This document shows, piece after piece, positions 1-8,585 of a stretch of 64,000 nucleotides of DNA (position 1 is the first letter of the stretch; every line of letters starts with the position of its first letter). Source of the DNA: Hyphomicrobiales bacterium. GTDB taxonomy: Bacteria > Pseudomonadota > Alphaproteobacteria > Rhizobiales > Rhizobiaceae. The translations under genes were made by a program, and so were the position numbers. Under the pieces are notes generated by a model. That model was not told the DNA's origin and did not search any database. It saw only the letters and a list, made by a program, of their open reading frames with translations. The DNA lies in the NCBI GenBank assembly GCA_900473185.1, contig UCKU01000004.1, positions 1-64,000 on the forward strand. Direction: 5' to 3'.

Positions 1-2120
1 TCGACGGTGGCACCCTGGCTCTTGTGGATCGTCGTGGCATAACCGTGATCGACATGCCCGTAGAAGCGCTGCTCCACGACCACCTGCCGGCAACCATCGC
101 CCGCACCGATCGCAACGCAGATGCGGCCGGGCGCTGCCTCGACCACCTTGCCCAGCATGCCGTTCTTGACGCCGAGCGAAGCCTCGTTCTTCAGGAAGAC
201 GATCTGGTCGCCGGCTGCAAATTGGCGTTTGCCCTCGGCCGTCGCAAAGACGAAGCCCTGTTCCACGATACCGCGCTCGACAAGCCGTTCGCGTGCCATC
301 TCGTTCAAGGCGCGCACGTCGCGGCGCAGATGCGCCAGGATCAGCGAGGTCTTAGCCGGATCGTAGTCACGATCCCAGTCCGCGATCAGACTGGCGACGG
401 CCTGCGCCTTCAGCTGCGAGCCGATGATCTTGTCATTGGCCCTATAGGCGTCGATGGCCCGACCGACATTGCCGCGGGCAAGGTCGAGCGAGGCGTCGCG
501 CATCCACTGCTCGCGCTGCCTGTAGATCGTGTCGAGTTCAGCATAGCCGATGCGGTCGGTGATCGCCCGGAAGGCGGCGCCCGCTTCGATCGGCTGCAGT
601 TGTTCGGGATCGCCGACAAGCACGAGCTTGGCGCCGGCCCGCGTGATAGCTTCGACGAAGAATGCCATCTGCCGCGACGACACCATGCCGGCCTCGTCGA
701 GCACGAAGACCGTCTTGTCGTCGAGCCGATCTCGGCCGCGGCTCCAGCGCTGTTCCCAGGACGACAGGGTGCGAGAGACGATGCCCGCTTCCTTCTCCAG
801 TCCCTCTGCCGCCTTGCCGGCAAGTGCTGCGCCGATGACACGGTAACCTTCCGCCTCCCAGGCCTCGCGGGCCGCCTTCATCATCGTCGTCTTGCCGGCA
901 CCGGCACGGCCGATCACGGTTGCGATCCGCTCCCTGCCGGTAATATGTTCGATCGCCACCTTCTGCTCATCCGAAAGACGCGGATGGCGCAAAAGCGTCG
1001 CCTCCAGAGCTCTTCGTCTGACACCATGTGAAGAGCGCTGCGACAGCCAGATCGCTCGGTTCGCCATCTCGGCTTCCAGGCGGATCATCTCGCGGGTCGT
1101 GTATCTGGCCGGAGCGCGCAGCCCGGTGGCAAAATCGGTCCGCGCCTCCTCGAGTTTCAAAGCACGCGGACTCTGGACGATCCGTGCCATGAGGCTCTGA
1201 AACAGGCCAGGATCGTCGATGTAGCGATGCAGCACCTTGGCCACATCACGTTCGTCGAAAACGCTCTTCTCGCGGATGACCAGGTCAAGAACGATATCGG
1301 GAGTGAGCTGGATACGGCGAGCATTCTCTGCGCGCCGTTGCTCCTGCAATTCCAGCCGGTCGAGCACAACGGCTTGACCGGAATTCGAGGCCTTTTGTAC
1401 GAGCGCCTTCGTGGCAACGCCAAGATGGGCGGTTGGCGCCAGCTCGATCCCCTGCTTTTCGAAGGAGCGCCCATCGACCCTGATGTCCAGACCCGCAAGC
1501 GCCAGATGCCGGTTCTGGCAGGCAAACCAACCGTCGCGGAATGCATTGAACTCGTCGATATCGCCCACCCAGCGCTCGTAGACGATCTTACCGGCGCCAT
1601 AGCGGATAGGTTGGCCGTCAGGACCGAGCACGGCGACGATCTTGGGTCCGAATCCACCCTCGGTCAGCGGCCGCAGCGTCATCATCAGGTGCACATGCGG
1701 ATTGCCGGGAGCGTCGTGATAGACCCAGTCGGCGACCATGCCCTTCGCAGTGACATGGGTCGCCACGAAGTCGCGCATCAGGGCGATATTCTGCTCGGAA
1801 GAGAGCTCGATTGGCAACCCGATTGTCACCTCCCTGGCAAGCTGCGCATTGGCTCGCTTCGAGGAGGACTCCACCTTGTTCCAGAAGAACTCGGATGCGC
1901 TGGAAACGGAACGATCAGCGATCATCGACTGCAGCCACTGCGGCGCGTCCGAAGGAATGGAGAACTCCTCGTGCAAAAGCCCCTTCTTGCGCGTGTAATC
2001 GATAGTTCGCGCTTCCCGTTCGAATTCCATTTTGGCGCAATGACAATAGGCCGCCAGTTGGACCGCGCTACGGCCGGAGCCGCGGGCGACGATTCTCACG
2101 GAGAAATGCGATATAGCCAC
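1..2120 (-). CDS. traA: Ti-type conjugative relaxase/helicase TraA, C-terminus beyond window
   Basis: Reading leftwards from a GTG at 2120, the frame is open to the window edge, about 706 residues of a protein that is usually around 1,100. The start VAISHFSVRIVARGSGRSAV matches TraA relaxases, which nick oriT and then unwind the strand. The relaxase metal motif HVHLMMTLRP lies near residue 137. A Walker A motif (GRAGAGKTTMM) follows near 405 and a Walker B-like VLDEAGMVSS near 470, and the helicase motif YGHVDHGYATTIHKSQG sits at the cut end. Overlapping open frames on both strands are shadows. No traC, traD or traG lies on its upstream side, where Rhizobium plasmids often carry them, so whether the transfer system is complete cannot be judged here. 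Confidence 0.93.
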   Translation of the reverse strand, partial: MAISHFSVRIVARGSGRSAVQLAAYCHCAKMEFEREARTIDYTRKKGLLHEEFSIPSDAPQWLQSMIADRSVSSASEFFWNKVESSSKRANAQLAREVTIGLPIELSSEQNIALMRDFVATHVTAKGMVADWVYHDAPGNPHVHLMMTLRPLTEGGFGPKIVAVLGPDGQPIRYGAGKIVYERWVGDIDEFNAFRDGWFACQNRHLALAGLDIRVDGRSFEKQGIELAPTAHLGVATKALVQKASNSGQAVVLDRLELQEQRRAENARRIQLTPDIVLDLVIREKSVFDERDVAKVLHRYIDDPGLFQSLMARIVQSPRALKLEEARTDFATGLRAPARYTTREMIRLEAEMANRAIWLSQRSSHGVRRRALEATLLRHPRLSDEQKVAIEHITGRERIATVIGRAGAGKTTMMKAAREAWEAEGYRVIGAALAGKAAEGLEKEAGIVSRTLSSWEQRWSRGRDRLDDKTVFVLDEAGMVSSRQMAFFVEAITRAGAKLVLVGDPEQLQPIEAGAAFRAITDRIGYAELDTIYRQREQWMRDASLDLARGNVGRAIDAYRANDKIIGSQLKAQAVASLIADWDRDYDPAKTSLILAHLRRDVRALNEMARERLVERGIVEQGFVFATAEGKRQFAAGDQIVFLKNEASLGVKNGMLGKVVEAAPGRICVAIGAGDGCRQVVVEQRFYGHVDHGYATTIHKSQGATV

Positions 2121-2250
2121 GTGAAAGCCTCTTGCGAACGAAACCTATGGGTTCGTCGAAAGCGGAGACACTCTTACGCCTGAACAAGACGGCGACGGAT
2201 ATCGCTGTTAGCTCCGCTCCGTCGGAACGGTCGAAAGGATGCGCAAACGT

Positions 2251-2265
2251 GTTGGCTGCGCCAAC
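2251..2265. repeat. Short perfect dyad upstream of traA
   Basis: GTTGGC-TGC-GCCAAC is a six-base inverted repeat with a 3-base loop, flanked further out by ATGCG (2239-2243) and CGCAT (2267-2271), so a longer interrupted stem is possible. It lies about 130 bases upstream of the traA start, where oriT or a regulator site would be expected. It resembles the GTTGGCC...GGCCAAC parS-like sites elsewhere in the window but is one base shorter, so it is not called a parS. Confidence 0.45.
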
Positions 2266-2302
2266 TCGCATTTCTGCTAGTAGATGGCACCAAACTGTGG
2301 GG

Positions 2303-2336
2303 CTTTCATGCGGTTTAAGTCGAAACCGCATGAAAG
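2303..2336. repeat. 14-bp perfect inverted repeat upstream of traA
   Basis: Arms CTTTCATGCGGTTT (2303-2316) and AAACCGCATGAAAG (2323-2336) flank a 6-base centre. No T-run follows, so it does not look like a terminator. Its place in the 332-base gap between traA and the DUF992 gene fits an oriT element or an operator for a transfer regulator. I do not recognise the sequence as the published Ti-type oriT core. The rest of the gap (2121-2452) shows no convincing gene. Confidence 0.6.
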
Positions 2337-2452
2337 GCATCCGGGATCCTCGTCTACGATTTGCCAAGCTCCGGTGTAGTTTAGGTCGCGGAAAGGTTTG
2401 ATCTTGACGTAAGCGCTCTGGTGGCACTTACGCAGAATCGACCCGATCCCGC

Positions 2453-2923
2453 TTACTCTGCGAGCTGCAGCTTCAGGGCCGTGACACCGACGGCCAGATT
2501 GACGCCAACATCGCCTTCGAGCGAAACTGGCTGCAGCGAGACGGTCCTTCTCGTTCCGCCAACCAGCACATTGGCGCCGCCGCCGATACCGACGCTGGCA
2601 TCGGCCGTGACACCGGCATAATTGCCCTCTAGGCCGGCAACCGGTTCACGCGTGGCGTTGAAGACGAGCCAGACCATCCGACCCTTTTCGACGGTGCCGA
2701 CATCGAGGCCGAAATCGGTGATCGTGCCGACATAGTGCTGGCTGGCGTCGCCGGAAGCGCTCGGCGTGTAGGTGCAGTCGAGATCCTGCTTGGAGCCGAC
2801 GATGACACCGATGCCCTTGGAAACGTCGCAATCCAGCTTGCCGACATCGGCCTGGGCGGCGTTTGCAACGACAGGGGCGGCCAGCATGCCGGCTGCGAGA
2901 AGGGAAAGAAGACTGGTTTTCAT
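2453..2923 (-). CDS. Secreted DUF992 protein
   Basis: A 156-residue protein of unknown function. The ATG at 2923 is preceded by an AGGA ribosome site, and the N-terminus (MKTSLLSLLAAGMLAAPVVA, then NAAQA) is a Sec signal peptide with cleavage after about residue 22. The mature part has the typical DUF992 pattern: a LDCDVSKGIGVIVGSKQDLDC segment with two cysteines, a FGLDVG segment, and a glycine-rich C-terminus (GIGGGANVLVGGTRRT). These small periplasmic proteins are common in Rhizobiales and their role is not established. A longer upstream extension of the frame exists but lacks a signal peptide. The gene stands alone, transcribed toward traA. Confidence 0.85.
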   Translation of the reverse strand: MKTSLLSLLAAGMLAAPVVANAAQADVGKLDCDVSKGIGVIVGSKQDLDCTYTPSASGDASQHYVGTITDFGLDVGTVEKGRMVWLVFNATREPVAGLEGNYAGVTADASVGIGGGANVLVGGTRRTVSLQPVSLEGDVGVNLAVGVTALKLQLAE

Positions 2924-3112
2924 GATGGATCCTGTTCGAAGTTGAAAGTTGCTATCGGCAGCGCAGTTCATGGGAGCTGACCGCGGATGCTGCCTGACAT
3001 TGTCGACGAGGGCTCGCCGATCGATGAAAAGAATAGGGGAGCGGCCGGACCGGATGAAATCGCGCGCTGGTCTAGGCGGGCCAATACGAAAGTTTAGTTC
3101 CGCCCGCTTCGA

Positions 3113-3272
3113 GATGGGCGTAACTTCCTTCCCATCGCCTGACGCCTCCTCCTGACAGGCGATAGAAATCTCGGTTAAGGCTTCCCGGTGTCCCTCCCCT
3201 CCGCCCGAAGTCACGGATTGCCCGAGGATCCGCAAATGGCCGCCTTTCCGTATCGGAAGGCGGCCTTTTTTT
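3113..3272 (+). ncRNA. Probable alpha-r14-type small RNA with anti-Shine-Dalgarno loops
   Basis: Three hairpins can be drawn. ATCGCCTG/CAGGCGAT (3134-3141 and 3156-3163) is a perfect 8-bp stem whose 14-base loop exposes CCTCCTCC. A second composite stem, CTCGG/CCGAG (3170-3174 and 3222-3226) enclosing CTTC/GAAG, exposes TCCCTCCCCTCC. A strong intrinsic terminator follows. C-rich single-stranded anti-Shine-Dalgarno loops plus a terminator are the hallmark of the alpha-r14 sRNA family of Rhizobiales. No credible plus-strand protein gene ends at this terminator, which supports an RNA gene. The 5' end is uncertain: an extra possible stem GATGGG/CCCATC begins at 3113, and I saw no clear promoter. 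Confidence 0.5.
3238..3272 (+). terminator. Intrinsic terminator of the putative sRNA
   Basis: GGCCGCCTTTCCG and CGGAAGGCGGCC pair around a TAT loop with one bulged T, followed by seven T residues (3266-3272). It acts on the plus strand, where no protein gene lies upstream. Confidence 0.85.
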
Positions 3273-3450
3273 CAGGATTGCGCGATTTTCCGTCGCGACC
3301 GAAGCAGCATGCGAGCATGACAACAGATGTCCCGGCTTGTCCGGAGATAGCCTAGACGTAGGTATGATTCAGCAATGCGGCCTGCGCGACTAACTTCTCG
3401 AGCGTCCGGGACGAAGCCCGGTTCGATCATCAAAGAGACGAGGTACTGTC

Positions 3451-4284
3451 ATGTATCAGGATTCGATTGATCACTTTGCCCAGTCCGGCGAAGAGAAAGC
3501 CGAAGAGGTCCGTAGCCACTTTCTAGCCTTCCTGATCGGGGCGGCGATGGCTGGCGCCTATATCGGTTTCGGCGATATCATCATGTTTACCGCCGGCGCT
3601 CATGCCGATCCGGCTTGGGCGCATCTCGTCATGGGGGTGGTCTTCTCCTCTGCCCTGACAATCGTCGTCTTTGCCGGCAGCGAGCTCTTCACGGGAACGG
3701 CGATGTATATGCCGCTTGCCGTTCTGACGCGGCGCAGCCGTGTTGCTGATATGGTGCTTGTCTGGATCGCGGCCTGGATCGGCAACCTGATTGGCGCCGT
3801 GGTACTCGCCGGCCTCTTCCATCTGGCCGGCGGCGGTGTGCTTCTGGGCGACGGAAGCCAGGCGTTCTTTTCGATTGTCTCGGCCAAGATGTCGGCGGGA
3901 TCGCTGGAACTTCTTGCCCGCGGTATTCTCTGCAACTGGCTTGTTTGCCTCGCCATCTGGATGGCTGGACGCACGGAAAATGCCGCTGCCAAGATCATGC
4001 TGATCTTCTGGCCGATTACCATCTTCGTGGCCGCCGGCTACGAACACAGCGTCGCCAACATGTTCACCTTCTCGATGGCGCTGATGGGTGAGCATCCCGC
4101 AAACATCACGCTTGCTGCCGCCGTCCATAATCTCGTCTGGGTCACGCTCGGCAACCTTATCGGCGGCGCGGTTTTCATGGCGCTTGGCTACTGGCTGCAG
4201 GTCCATGGCACCGGCCACGTCTCCTTCACGCCGGTCCCGGTTCGCGTCCGCGCAAAGATTTCCGCTGACCACAGCAAGAAGTGA
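3451..4284 (+). CDS. Formate/nitrite transporter family channel (FocA/NirC-like)
   Basis: A 277-residue integral membrane protein that by family moves small monovalent anions such as formate or nitrite across the inner membrane. An N-terminal helix (SGEEKAEEVRSHFLAFLIGA) leads into about six hydrophobic segments. The family signature appears in GSELFTGTAMYMPLAVL (residues about 85-101) and GRGILCNWLVCLAIWMA-like residues about 158-172, including the conserved CNWLVC. The ATG is preceded by GAGG at good spacing. An emrA-like gene follows after only 7 bases, so the channel may be cotranscribed with the efflux genes. The transported ion cannot be told from sequence. Confidence 0.88.
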   Translation: MYQDSIDHFAQSGEEKAEEVRSHFLAFLIGAAMAGAYIGFGDIIMFTAGAHADPAWAHLVMGVVFSSALTIVVFAGSELFTGTAMYMPLAVLTRRSRVADMVLVWIAAWIGNLIGAVVLAGLFHLAGGGVLLGDGSQAFFSIVSAKMSAGSLELLARGILCNWLVCLAIWMAGRTENAAAKIMLIFWPITIFVAAGYEHSVANMFTFSMALMGEHPANITLAAAVHNLVWVTLGNLIGGAVFMALGYWLQVHGTGHVSFTPVPVRVRAKISADHSKK

Positions 4285-4291
4285 GGCGCAC

Positions 4292-5440
4292 ATGGCCAAG
4301 CAGATCACCGTCACCAGCCTTAGCCCGTCCGAGCCCGCGCGCTCGCCGCCGCCGGAAGCTCCCGCCGCGCCGGCTGCGCCCTCCCCGGGAGCCGTGGTGT
4401 CGTTGAGGCGGCTTGCCATTCCCCTTCTCGCCATCACGCTCGTGGGCGCCGGAGTGGCCATCGTGAGCGTCGACTGGAACCGGTGGGTGGCGAGCGCATC
4501 GCATCAATCGACGGACGATGCCGTGGTCAGCGCCGATGTCTCGACGCTGAGCGCCCAGATCAGCGGCATCGTCCGGAGCACCCCGGTCTCCGACTATCAG
4601 GCGGTGACGAAGGGCCAGTTGCTCGCCGAAATCGATCCGCGGGAATATGACGCCGCGGTCGCCGTCTCGAAGGCCAATCTTGCAGCCGCAAATGCGTCGC
4701 TTGCCAACCTCGCAAACCAGATCGAATTGCAAAAGGCGGTCGTGCAGGTGGCTGAAGCGCAGAACGCATCGGCCTTGGCACAGCAGACCCAGACCGAACA
4801 GGAGTTCCGCCGCCAGACCAGCCTTGGCGGCGCGACCTCGCAACAGCTGTTGCAGCAGGCGCAGGCCGCCTATCTGCAAGCCCAGGCTTCGGTCAAATCG
4901 ACGGCAGCCTCGATCGAGCAGCAAAAGGCCCAACTGAACGTTCTGAACGGACAATCTCCGCTGCTGCAGGCGCAGGTGGATGCCGCCCAGGCATCGCTCG
5001 ATACCGCCCTGATCCACCAGGGCTATGCCCGCATCTACGCGCCTTTCGATGGCGTCATTGGCCGCAGGCTCGTCCATGAAGGCGATTTCGTCGCGGCCGG
5101 CACCAGCCTCGTGTCGGAAGTTCCGCTTCCGAGCGTCTATATTACCGCGAATTTCAAGGAGACACAGCTTTCCCGGATCACGCCGGGCCGAGCTGCGGAC
5201 GTTACCATCGACACGTTCCCCGGCCACTCGCTGCATGGCAAGGTCATCGGCCTGTCTCCGGCAAGCGGCTCGATCTTCGCGCTGCTGCCGCCCGACAATG
5301 CGACCGGAAACTATACCAAGGTCGTCCAGCGCATCCCGGTCAAGATCGTCTTCGATCCCGGCCAGCCGCTGGTTGATCGGCTTAAGCCCGGAATGTCGGC
5401 CGTCGTCACGGTGGATACCAAGCCGGGCCTGGACCAATGA
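4292..5440 (+). CDS. emrA: EmrA/HlyD-type membrane-fusion protein
   Basis: A 382-residue periplasmic adaptor for a two-component drug pump. It has a proline/alanine-rich cytoplasmic N-terminus, one membrane anchor at about residues 33-53 (LAIPLLAITLVGAGVAIVSV), a biotinyl-lipoyl half motif (TDDAVVSADVSTLSAQISG), long Q/A-rich coiled-coil hairpins, then the second lipoyl half (YARIYAPFDGVIGRRLVHEGDFV). The ATG at 4292 was chosen because it follows GTGAGGCG after the channel stop. A much longer in-frame extension inside the preceding gene is not credible. Its stop overlaps the start of the MFS pump (ATGA), so translational coupling is likely. Confidence 0.92.
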   Translation: MAKQITVTSLSPSEPARSPPPEAPAAPAAPSPGAVVSLRRLAIPLLAITLVGAGVAIVSVDWNRWVASASHQSTDDAVVSADVSTLSAQISGIVRSTPVSDYQAVTKGQLLAEIDPREYDAAVAVSKANLAAANASLANLANQIELQKAVVQVAEAQNASALAQQTQTEQEFRRQTSLGGATSQQLLQQAQAAYLQAQASVKSTAASIEQQKAQLNVLNGQSPLLQAQVDAAQASLDTALIHQGYARIYAPFDGVIGRRLVHEGDFVAAGTSLVSEVPLPSVYITANFKETQLSRITPGRAADVTIDTFPGHSLHGKVIGLSPASGSIFALLPPDNATGNYTKVVQRIPVKIVFDPGQPLVDRLKPGMSAVVTVDTKPGLDQ

Positions 5441-7053
5441 GCGCGGCTCCGCGCGCCTTTGGTCCGCTGACCAGTGGTACGACGACCAGCCATCCTTTTC
5501 TTATCGTCGCGGCCCTGTTGCTCGCCTCCTTCGTGGTCGGCTTCGATACGCGCGTCTTTGCCGTCGGCCTGCCCGATATCCGCGGCGCCTATTCGCTGGG
5601 CTTCGACGAAGCCTCATGGCTCAGTACCGTCGCCAACGCCCCGCAGATCCTCATTTCATCGGCGGTCGCGTGGATCGCCACCGTTTTCGGTGTGCGCCGG
5701 GTGATGATCCCGACGACATTGGTCTATGCCTGCATTTCGCTCATTATTCCCATGGTCCATGACGGCGGCGCACTCTTTGCGCTGCATGCGGCGCGAGCCC
5801 TTCTGCTCGGCGTCTTCATTCCGGCCACCATCATGGTGATCTTCCGCAATCTCGACATGAAATACTGGCTGATCGGCCTTTCGATCTACGCGCTTCGCGT
5901 TCCGCTATCGCAGAATCTCGGCTTCGTGCTCGTCGGCATCTATGATGATTATCTCGGCTGGCAGTGGGTCTATTGGCAGGATGTGATCGTCACGCCGATC
6001 ATCGCCCTTCTCCTCATCATCGGTGCTCCCAAAGAAGAGATCAATTCAAGTCTGCTCAAGAACGCCGACTGGGGCGGCATGATGCTGCTCGGATGCTCGA
6101 TGACGATGATTTATGTCGGTCTCGATCAGGGCAACAGGCTGGACTGGTTCAATTCCGGCATCGTCACCTCGCTGCTGGCAGGCGGCACGATTCTCTTCAT
6201 CGGCTTCCTCATCAACGAGAGTGTCGTCGCCAATCCCTGGGCGCATGCGAGCGTGATCCTGTCGCGCAATATCGGCATCGGCTATGCGATCATCATCGCC
6301 TTTACCTTTGCCAGTTCCGGCGCTTCGATTTCGATTCCGGGATTTCTGCAAACCGTCGTCGGATTACGGCCGATCGCCATATCCGAACTCTACATTTTCG
6401 GCGCGGTCATCCCGGTCTTTCTGTTCATCGCGTTTGCGATCTTCCTGCTGCGCCGGATCGATGCGCGCCTTTGCATCATGATGGGGTTGGCGGCGATGGC
6501 GCTCGGCTCCCTCTGGGGATCAAACCTCTCCATTACATGGGCGCCCTTTAACTTCCTGCCGGTCGTGCTCCTCCATACGGCCGGGCAATCCTTCGCCTTC
6601 TTCGCGACGGTCGTCTACCTGATCGCCAATTCCGACCCGAAACGCTCGACGGCGGTATCCGCCTATATCCAGGTCATCCGGCTCGGTAGCGTCGAACTGG
6701 CCCTGAGCCTCTTGAACACCTGGTTCCGACAACGCGAGCAGTACCATTCCAATATCCTGACGGGGCCGATCTCGGGATCGTCGAGCAATCTTCACGGCGT
6801 ATTGGCAAAGCTGGAGACGCTGTTCGGGACAAGCCATCGCGGGAGTCTCGAAGCCCTCTCCGCAGTTGCGGCTGATATCCGTGCGCAGGCAAGCGTACTT
6901 GCCTATGCTGATATCTTCGTCCTGTCCTTCTGTTCTGCGATCGCCGGCCTTGCGCTTGTGGCCTGCATGGGCGCCATGCCCTTCGGACCGCTGCATCCCG
7001 ATTTCCGCAAGAACCCGCCGGCCGCCGACGCACATCCGGCCTCAGCCGGCTGA
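5437..7053 (+). CDS. emrB: MFS efflux pump of the DHA2/EmrB family
   Basis: A 538-residue proton-driven inner-membrane exporter, the usual length for the 14-helix DHA2 family, and the partner of the adaptor gene it overlaps by four bases. The N-terminal part (LLASFVVGFDTRVFAVGLPDIRG, then FDEASWLSTVANAPQI) carries the typical helix-1 and motif region of EmrB-like proteins. Substrates in this family are hydrophobic toxins, bile acids or flavonoids, and none can be assigned here. No outer-membrane TolC partner is encoded nearby, so a chromosomal one would be needed. Confidence 0.92.
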   Translation: MSAAPRAFGPLTSGTTTSHPFLIVAALLLASFVVGFDTRVFAVGLPDIRGAYSLGFDEASWLSTVANAPQILISSAVAWIATVFGVRRVMIPTTLVYACISLIIPMVHDGGALFALHAARALLLGVFIPATIMVIFRNLDMKYWLIGLSIYALRVPLSQNLGFVLVGIYDDYLGWQWVYWQDVIVTPIIALLLIIGAPKEEINSSLLKNADWGGMMLLGCSMTMIYVGLDQGNRLDWFNSGIVTSLLAGGTILFIGFLINESVVANPWAHASVILSRNIGIGYAIIIAFTFASSGASISIPGFLQTVVGLRPIAISELYIFGAVIPVFLFIAFAIFLLRRIDARLCIMMGLAAMALGSLWGSNLSITWAPFNFLPVVLLHTAGQSFAFFATVVYLIANSDPKRSTAVSAYIQVIRLGSVELALSLLNTWFRQREQYHSNILTGPISGSSSNLHGVLAKLETLFGTSHRGSLEALSAVAADIRAQASVLAYADIFVLSFCSAIAGLALVACMGAMPFGPLHPDFRKNPPAADAHPASAG

Positions 7054-7382
7054 CCGGACGATGCGCGATAGTCCTTCGAATAAGTGCAGTGAGCCGGTGC
7101 GAATGCTTTTCGCGCCGGTCCTTCCACGTGCCGCCGGCTATCCGGATGCGGGAGCGTATACCTATGGGGAACGGCAACTAGACCTGCGTATAGATGCGCC
7201 AATGCTCGCCCGGACGTAGCCTTCTCGCATTGAATTGATCCAGCAGGTCACAGAAGCGCCGGTGGGGCCGCAGATAATCGGCAGCCTGACACCTGGCCTG
7301 GGTACCAGCCCTTCAATTCAGGAAACAGATTAAGAGGCCGCCCATGCCGGCGGCCGTTGCAGCGTCGTTCGACCTTTAACCC
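7054..7382. other. Intergenic region between the two efflux systems
   Basis: These 329 bases hold no supported gene. Near the right end a GC-rich hairpin occurs (7336-7355), and promoter elements for the downstream RND operon are expected between it and 7383, though no clear consensus was seen. Confidence 0.6.
7336..7355 (+). terminator. GC-rich hairpin, possible terminator or leader structure
   Basis: GGCCGCC (7336-7342) pairs perfectly with GGCGGCC (7349-7355) around a 6-base loop. Only a weak T content follows, so termination is uncertain, and it could instead structure the leader of the RND operon. Confidence 0.35.
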
Positions 7383-8582
7383 ATGGAGCCGGCAGTGACA
7401 TCCATCCGCATCGTGACTGAACCCCGTCGTCGCCGGAAGCCGGCGATCCTGGCTGCCATCGCCATTCTCGCCATTGCCGGTGGATCGGCCGCAGCCTTCT
7501 GGTTTGCAGGGACGGAGCCGACCATTGCCGCCCCCGAACCTGGCGCGCCGGCTGTGCCGGTCGAGGTCGCCAAACCTGCCGTTACCAACGTACCTGTCTA
7601 TCTTGACGGTCTCGGCACGGTGCAGGCGAACTATACAGTCAACATCACGACGCGTGTCGACGGAGAGCTCCAGAGCGTGATGTTTGTCGAGGGACAGGCC
7701 GTCAAGAAGGGCGACGTGCTCGCCATCATCGACCCTCGCCCCTTCCAGGCGGCCGACGATCAGGCTGCCGCAAAGATCAAGCAGGACCAGGCCGATCTCG
7801 CCAACGCCCAATATCTGCTCGGCAAGGACCAGAAACTGGGCCAGCAGCAGATCGTCACGCAGGAAACCGTCGAGCAGCAGCAAAGCATGGTGGCAAGTGC
7901 ACAGGCACAGCTTGCGCAGGATCAGGCCGCCAAGGAGGCTGCTGACGTGTCGCTCTCTTATACCGAGATCCGCTCACCGATCGACGGCCGCACGGGTATA
8001 CGTCGGGTCGATCCCGGTAACGAAGTCCAGACGACCGATACGACACCGATCGTCACCATCACCCAGACACAGCCGATCACGGTTGTCTCCACACTGCGTG
8101 AGGACGATCTCGATGCAGTGCGCAACGCGCTGAAGGCCGGCCCGGTCGAGGTGACGGCGATGTCGATGGACCAGTCGCAGCAACTTGCGTCAGGCACGCT
8201 CTCGCTCATCGACAACGAAATCGATCAGGCAAGCGGCACGATCCGCATCAAATCGATTTTTGAGAACAAGGATGATGCGCTCTGGCCCGGTCAATTCGTG
8301 ACGCTGAGGGTCAAGCAGCAGACGCTACAGAAGGCCGTGACCATTCCTTCCGCAGCACTTGAGCGGGGTGAAGACGGCTTCTTCGTTTACATTATCGATG
8401 CTGCCGGCACGGCCGCTGTGCGCAAGGTCACCCCCGGGCCGATCGAGAGCGGCCACGCCGTCATCGAAAAGGGCCTTTCCGGCAACGAACAGGTCGTCAC
8501 GTCGGGCCAGTATCGGCTGGATGTCGGCACTCATGTCAGCATTCAACAGGCGGCCGCTACGCAAGCCGCCAGCAAGGAGTAG
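7383..8582 (+). CDS. mdtA: RND efflux periplasmic adaptor, MdtA-like
   Basis: A 399-residue membrane-fusion subunit of a tripartite RND pump. It has a basic N-terminus with a hydrophobic anchor at about residues 20-41, then the AcrA/MdtA layout: VPVYLDGLGTVQANYTVNITTRVDGELQ, a lipoyl and coiled-coil hairpin, and SYTEIRSPIDGRTGIRRVDPGN. The ATG at 7383 has no clear ribosome site. An in-frame GTG at 7395 is preceded at good spacing by GGAG and is an equally good start, which would shorten the protein by four residues. It is followed after three bases by the pump gene, so the two form one operon. Confidence 0.9.
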   Translation: MEPAVTSIRIVTEPRRRRKPAILAAIAILAIAGGSAAAFWFAGTEPTIAAPEPGAPAVPVEVAKPAVTNVPVYLDGLGTVQANYTVNITTRVDGELQSVMFVEGQAVKKGDVLAIIDPRPFQAADDQAAAKIKQDQADLANAQYLLGKDQKLGQQQIVTQETVEQQQSMVASAQAQLAQDQAAKEAADVSLSYTEIRSPIDGRTGIRRVDPGNEVQTTDTTPIVTITQTQPITVVSTLREDDLDAVRNALKAGPVEVTAMSMDQSQQLASGTLSLIDNEIDQASGTIRIKSIFENKDDALWPGQFVTLRVKQQTLQKAVTIPSAALERGEDGFFVYIIDAAGTAAVRKVTPGPIESGHAVIEKGLSGNEQVVTSGQYRLDVGTHVSIQQAAATQAASKE

Positions 8583-8585
8583 GCC

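Noticed and set aside
24..1031. Long plus-strand open frame at the left edge
   Set aside because: It is a shadow of traA on the minus strand. The opposite frame carries relaxase/helicase motifs and typical codon use.
2251..2265. A fifth parS site upstream of traA
   Set aside because: GTTGGCTGCGCCAAC is 15 bases, not the 16-base GTTNNNNGCNNNNAAC, so spacing does not fit.
2068..2427. Minus-strand open frame overlapping the traA start
   Set aside because: No family features, and it spans the inverted repeats upstream of traA, so it is probably chance.
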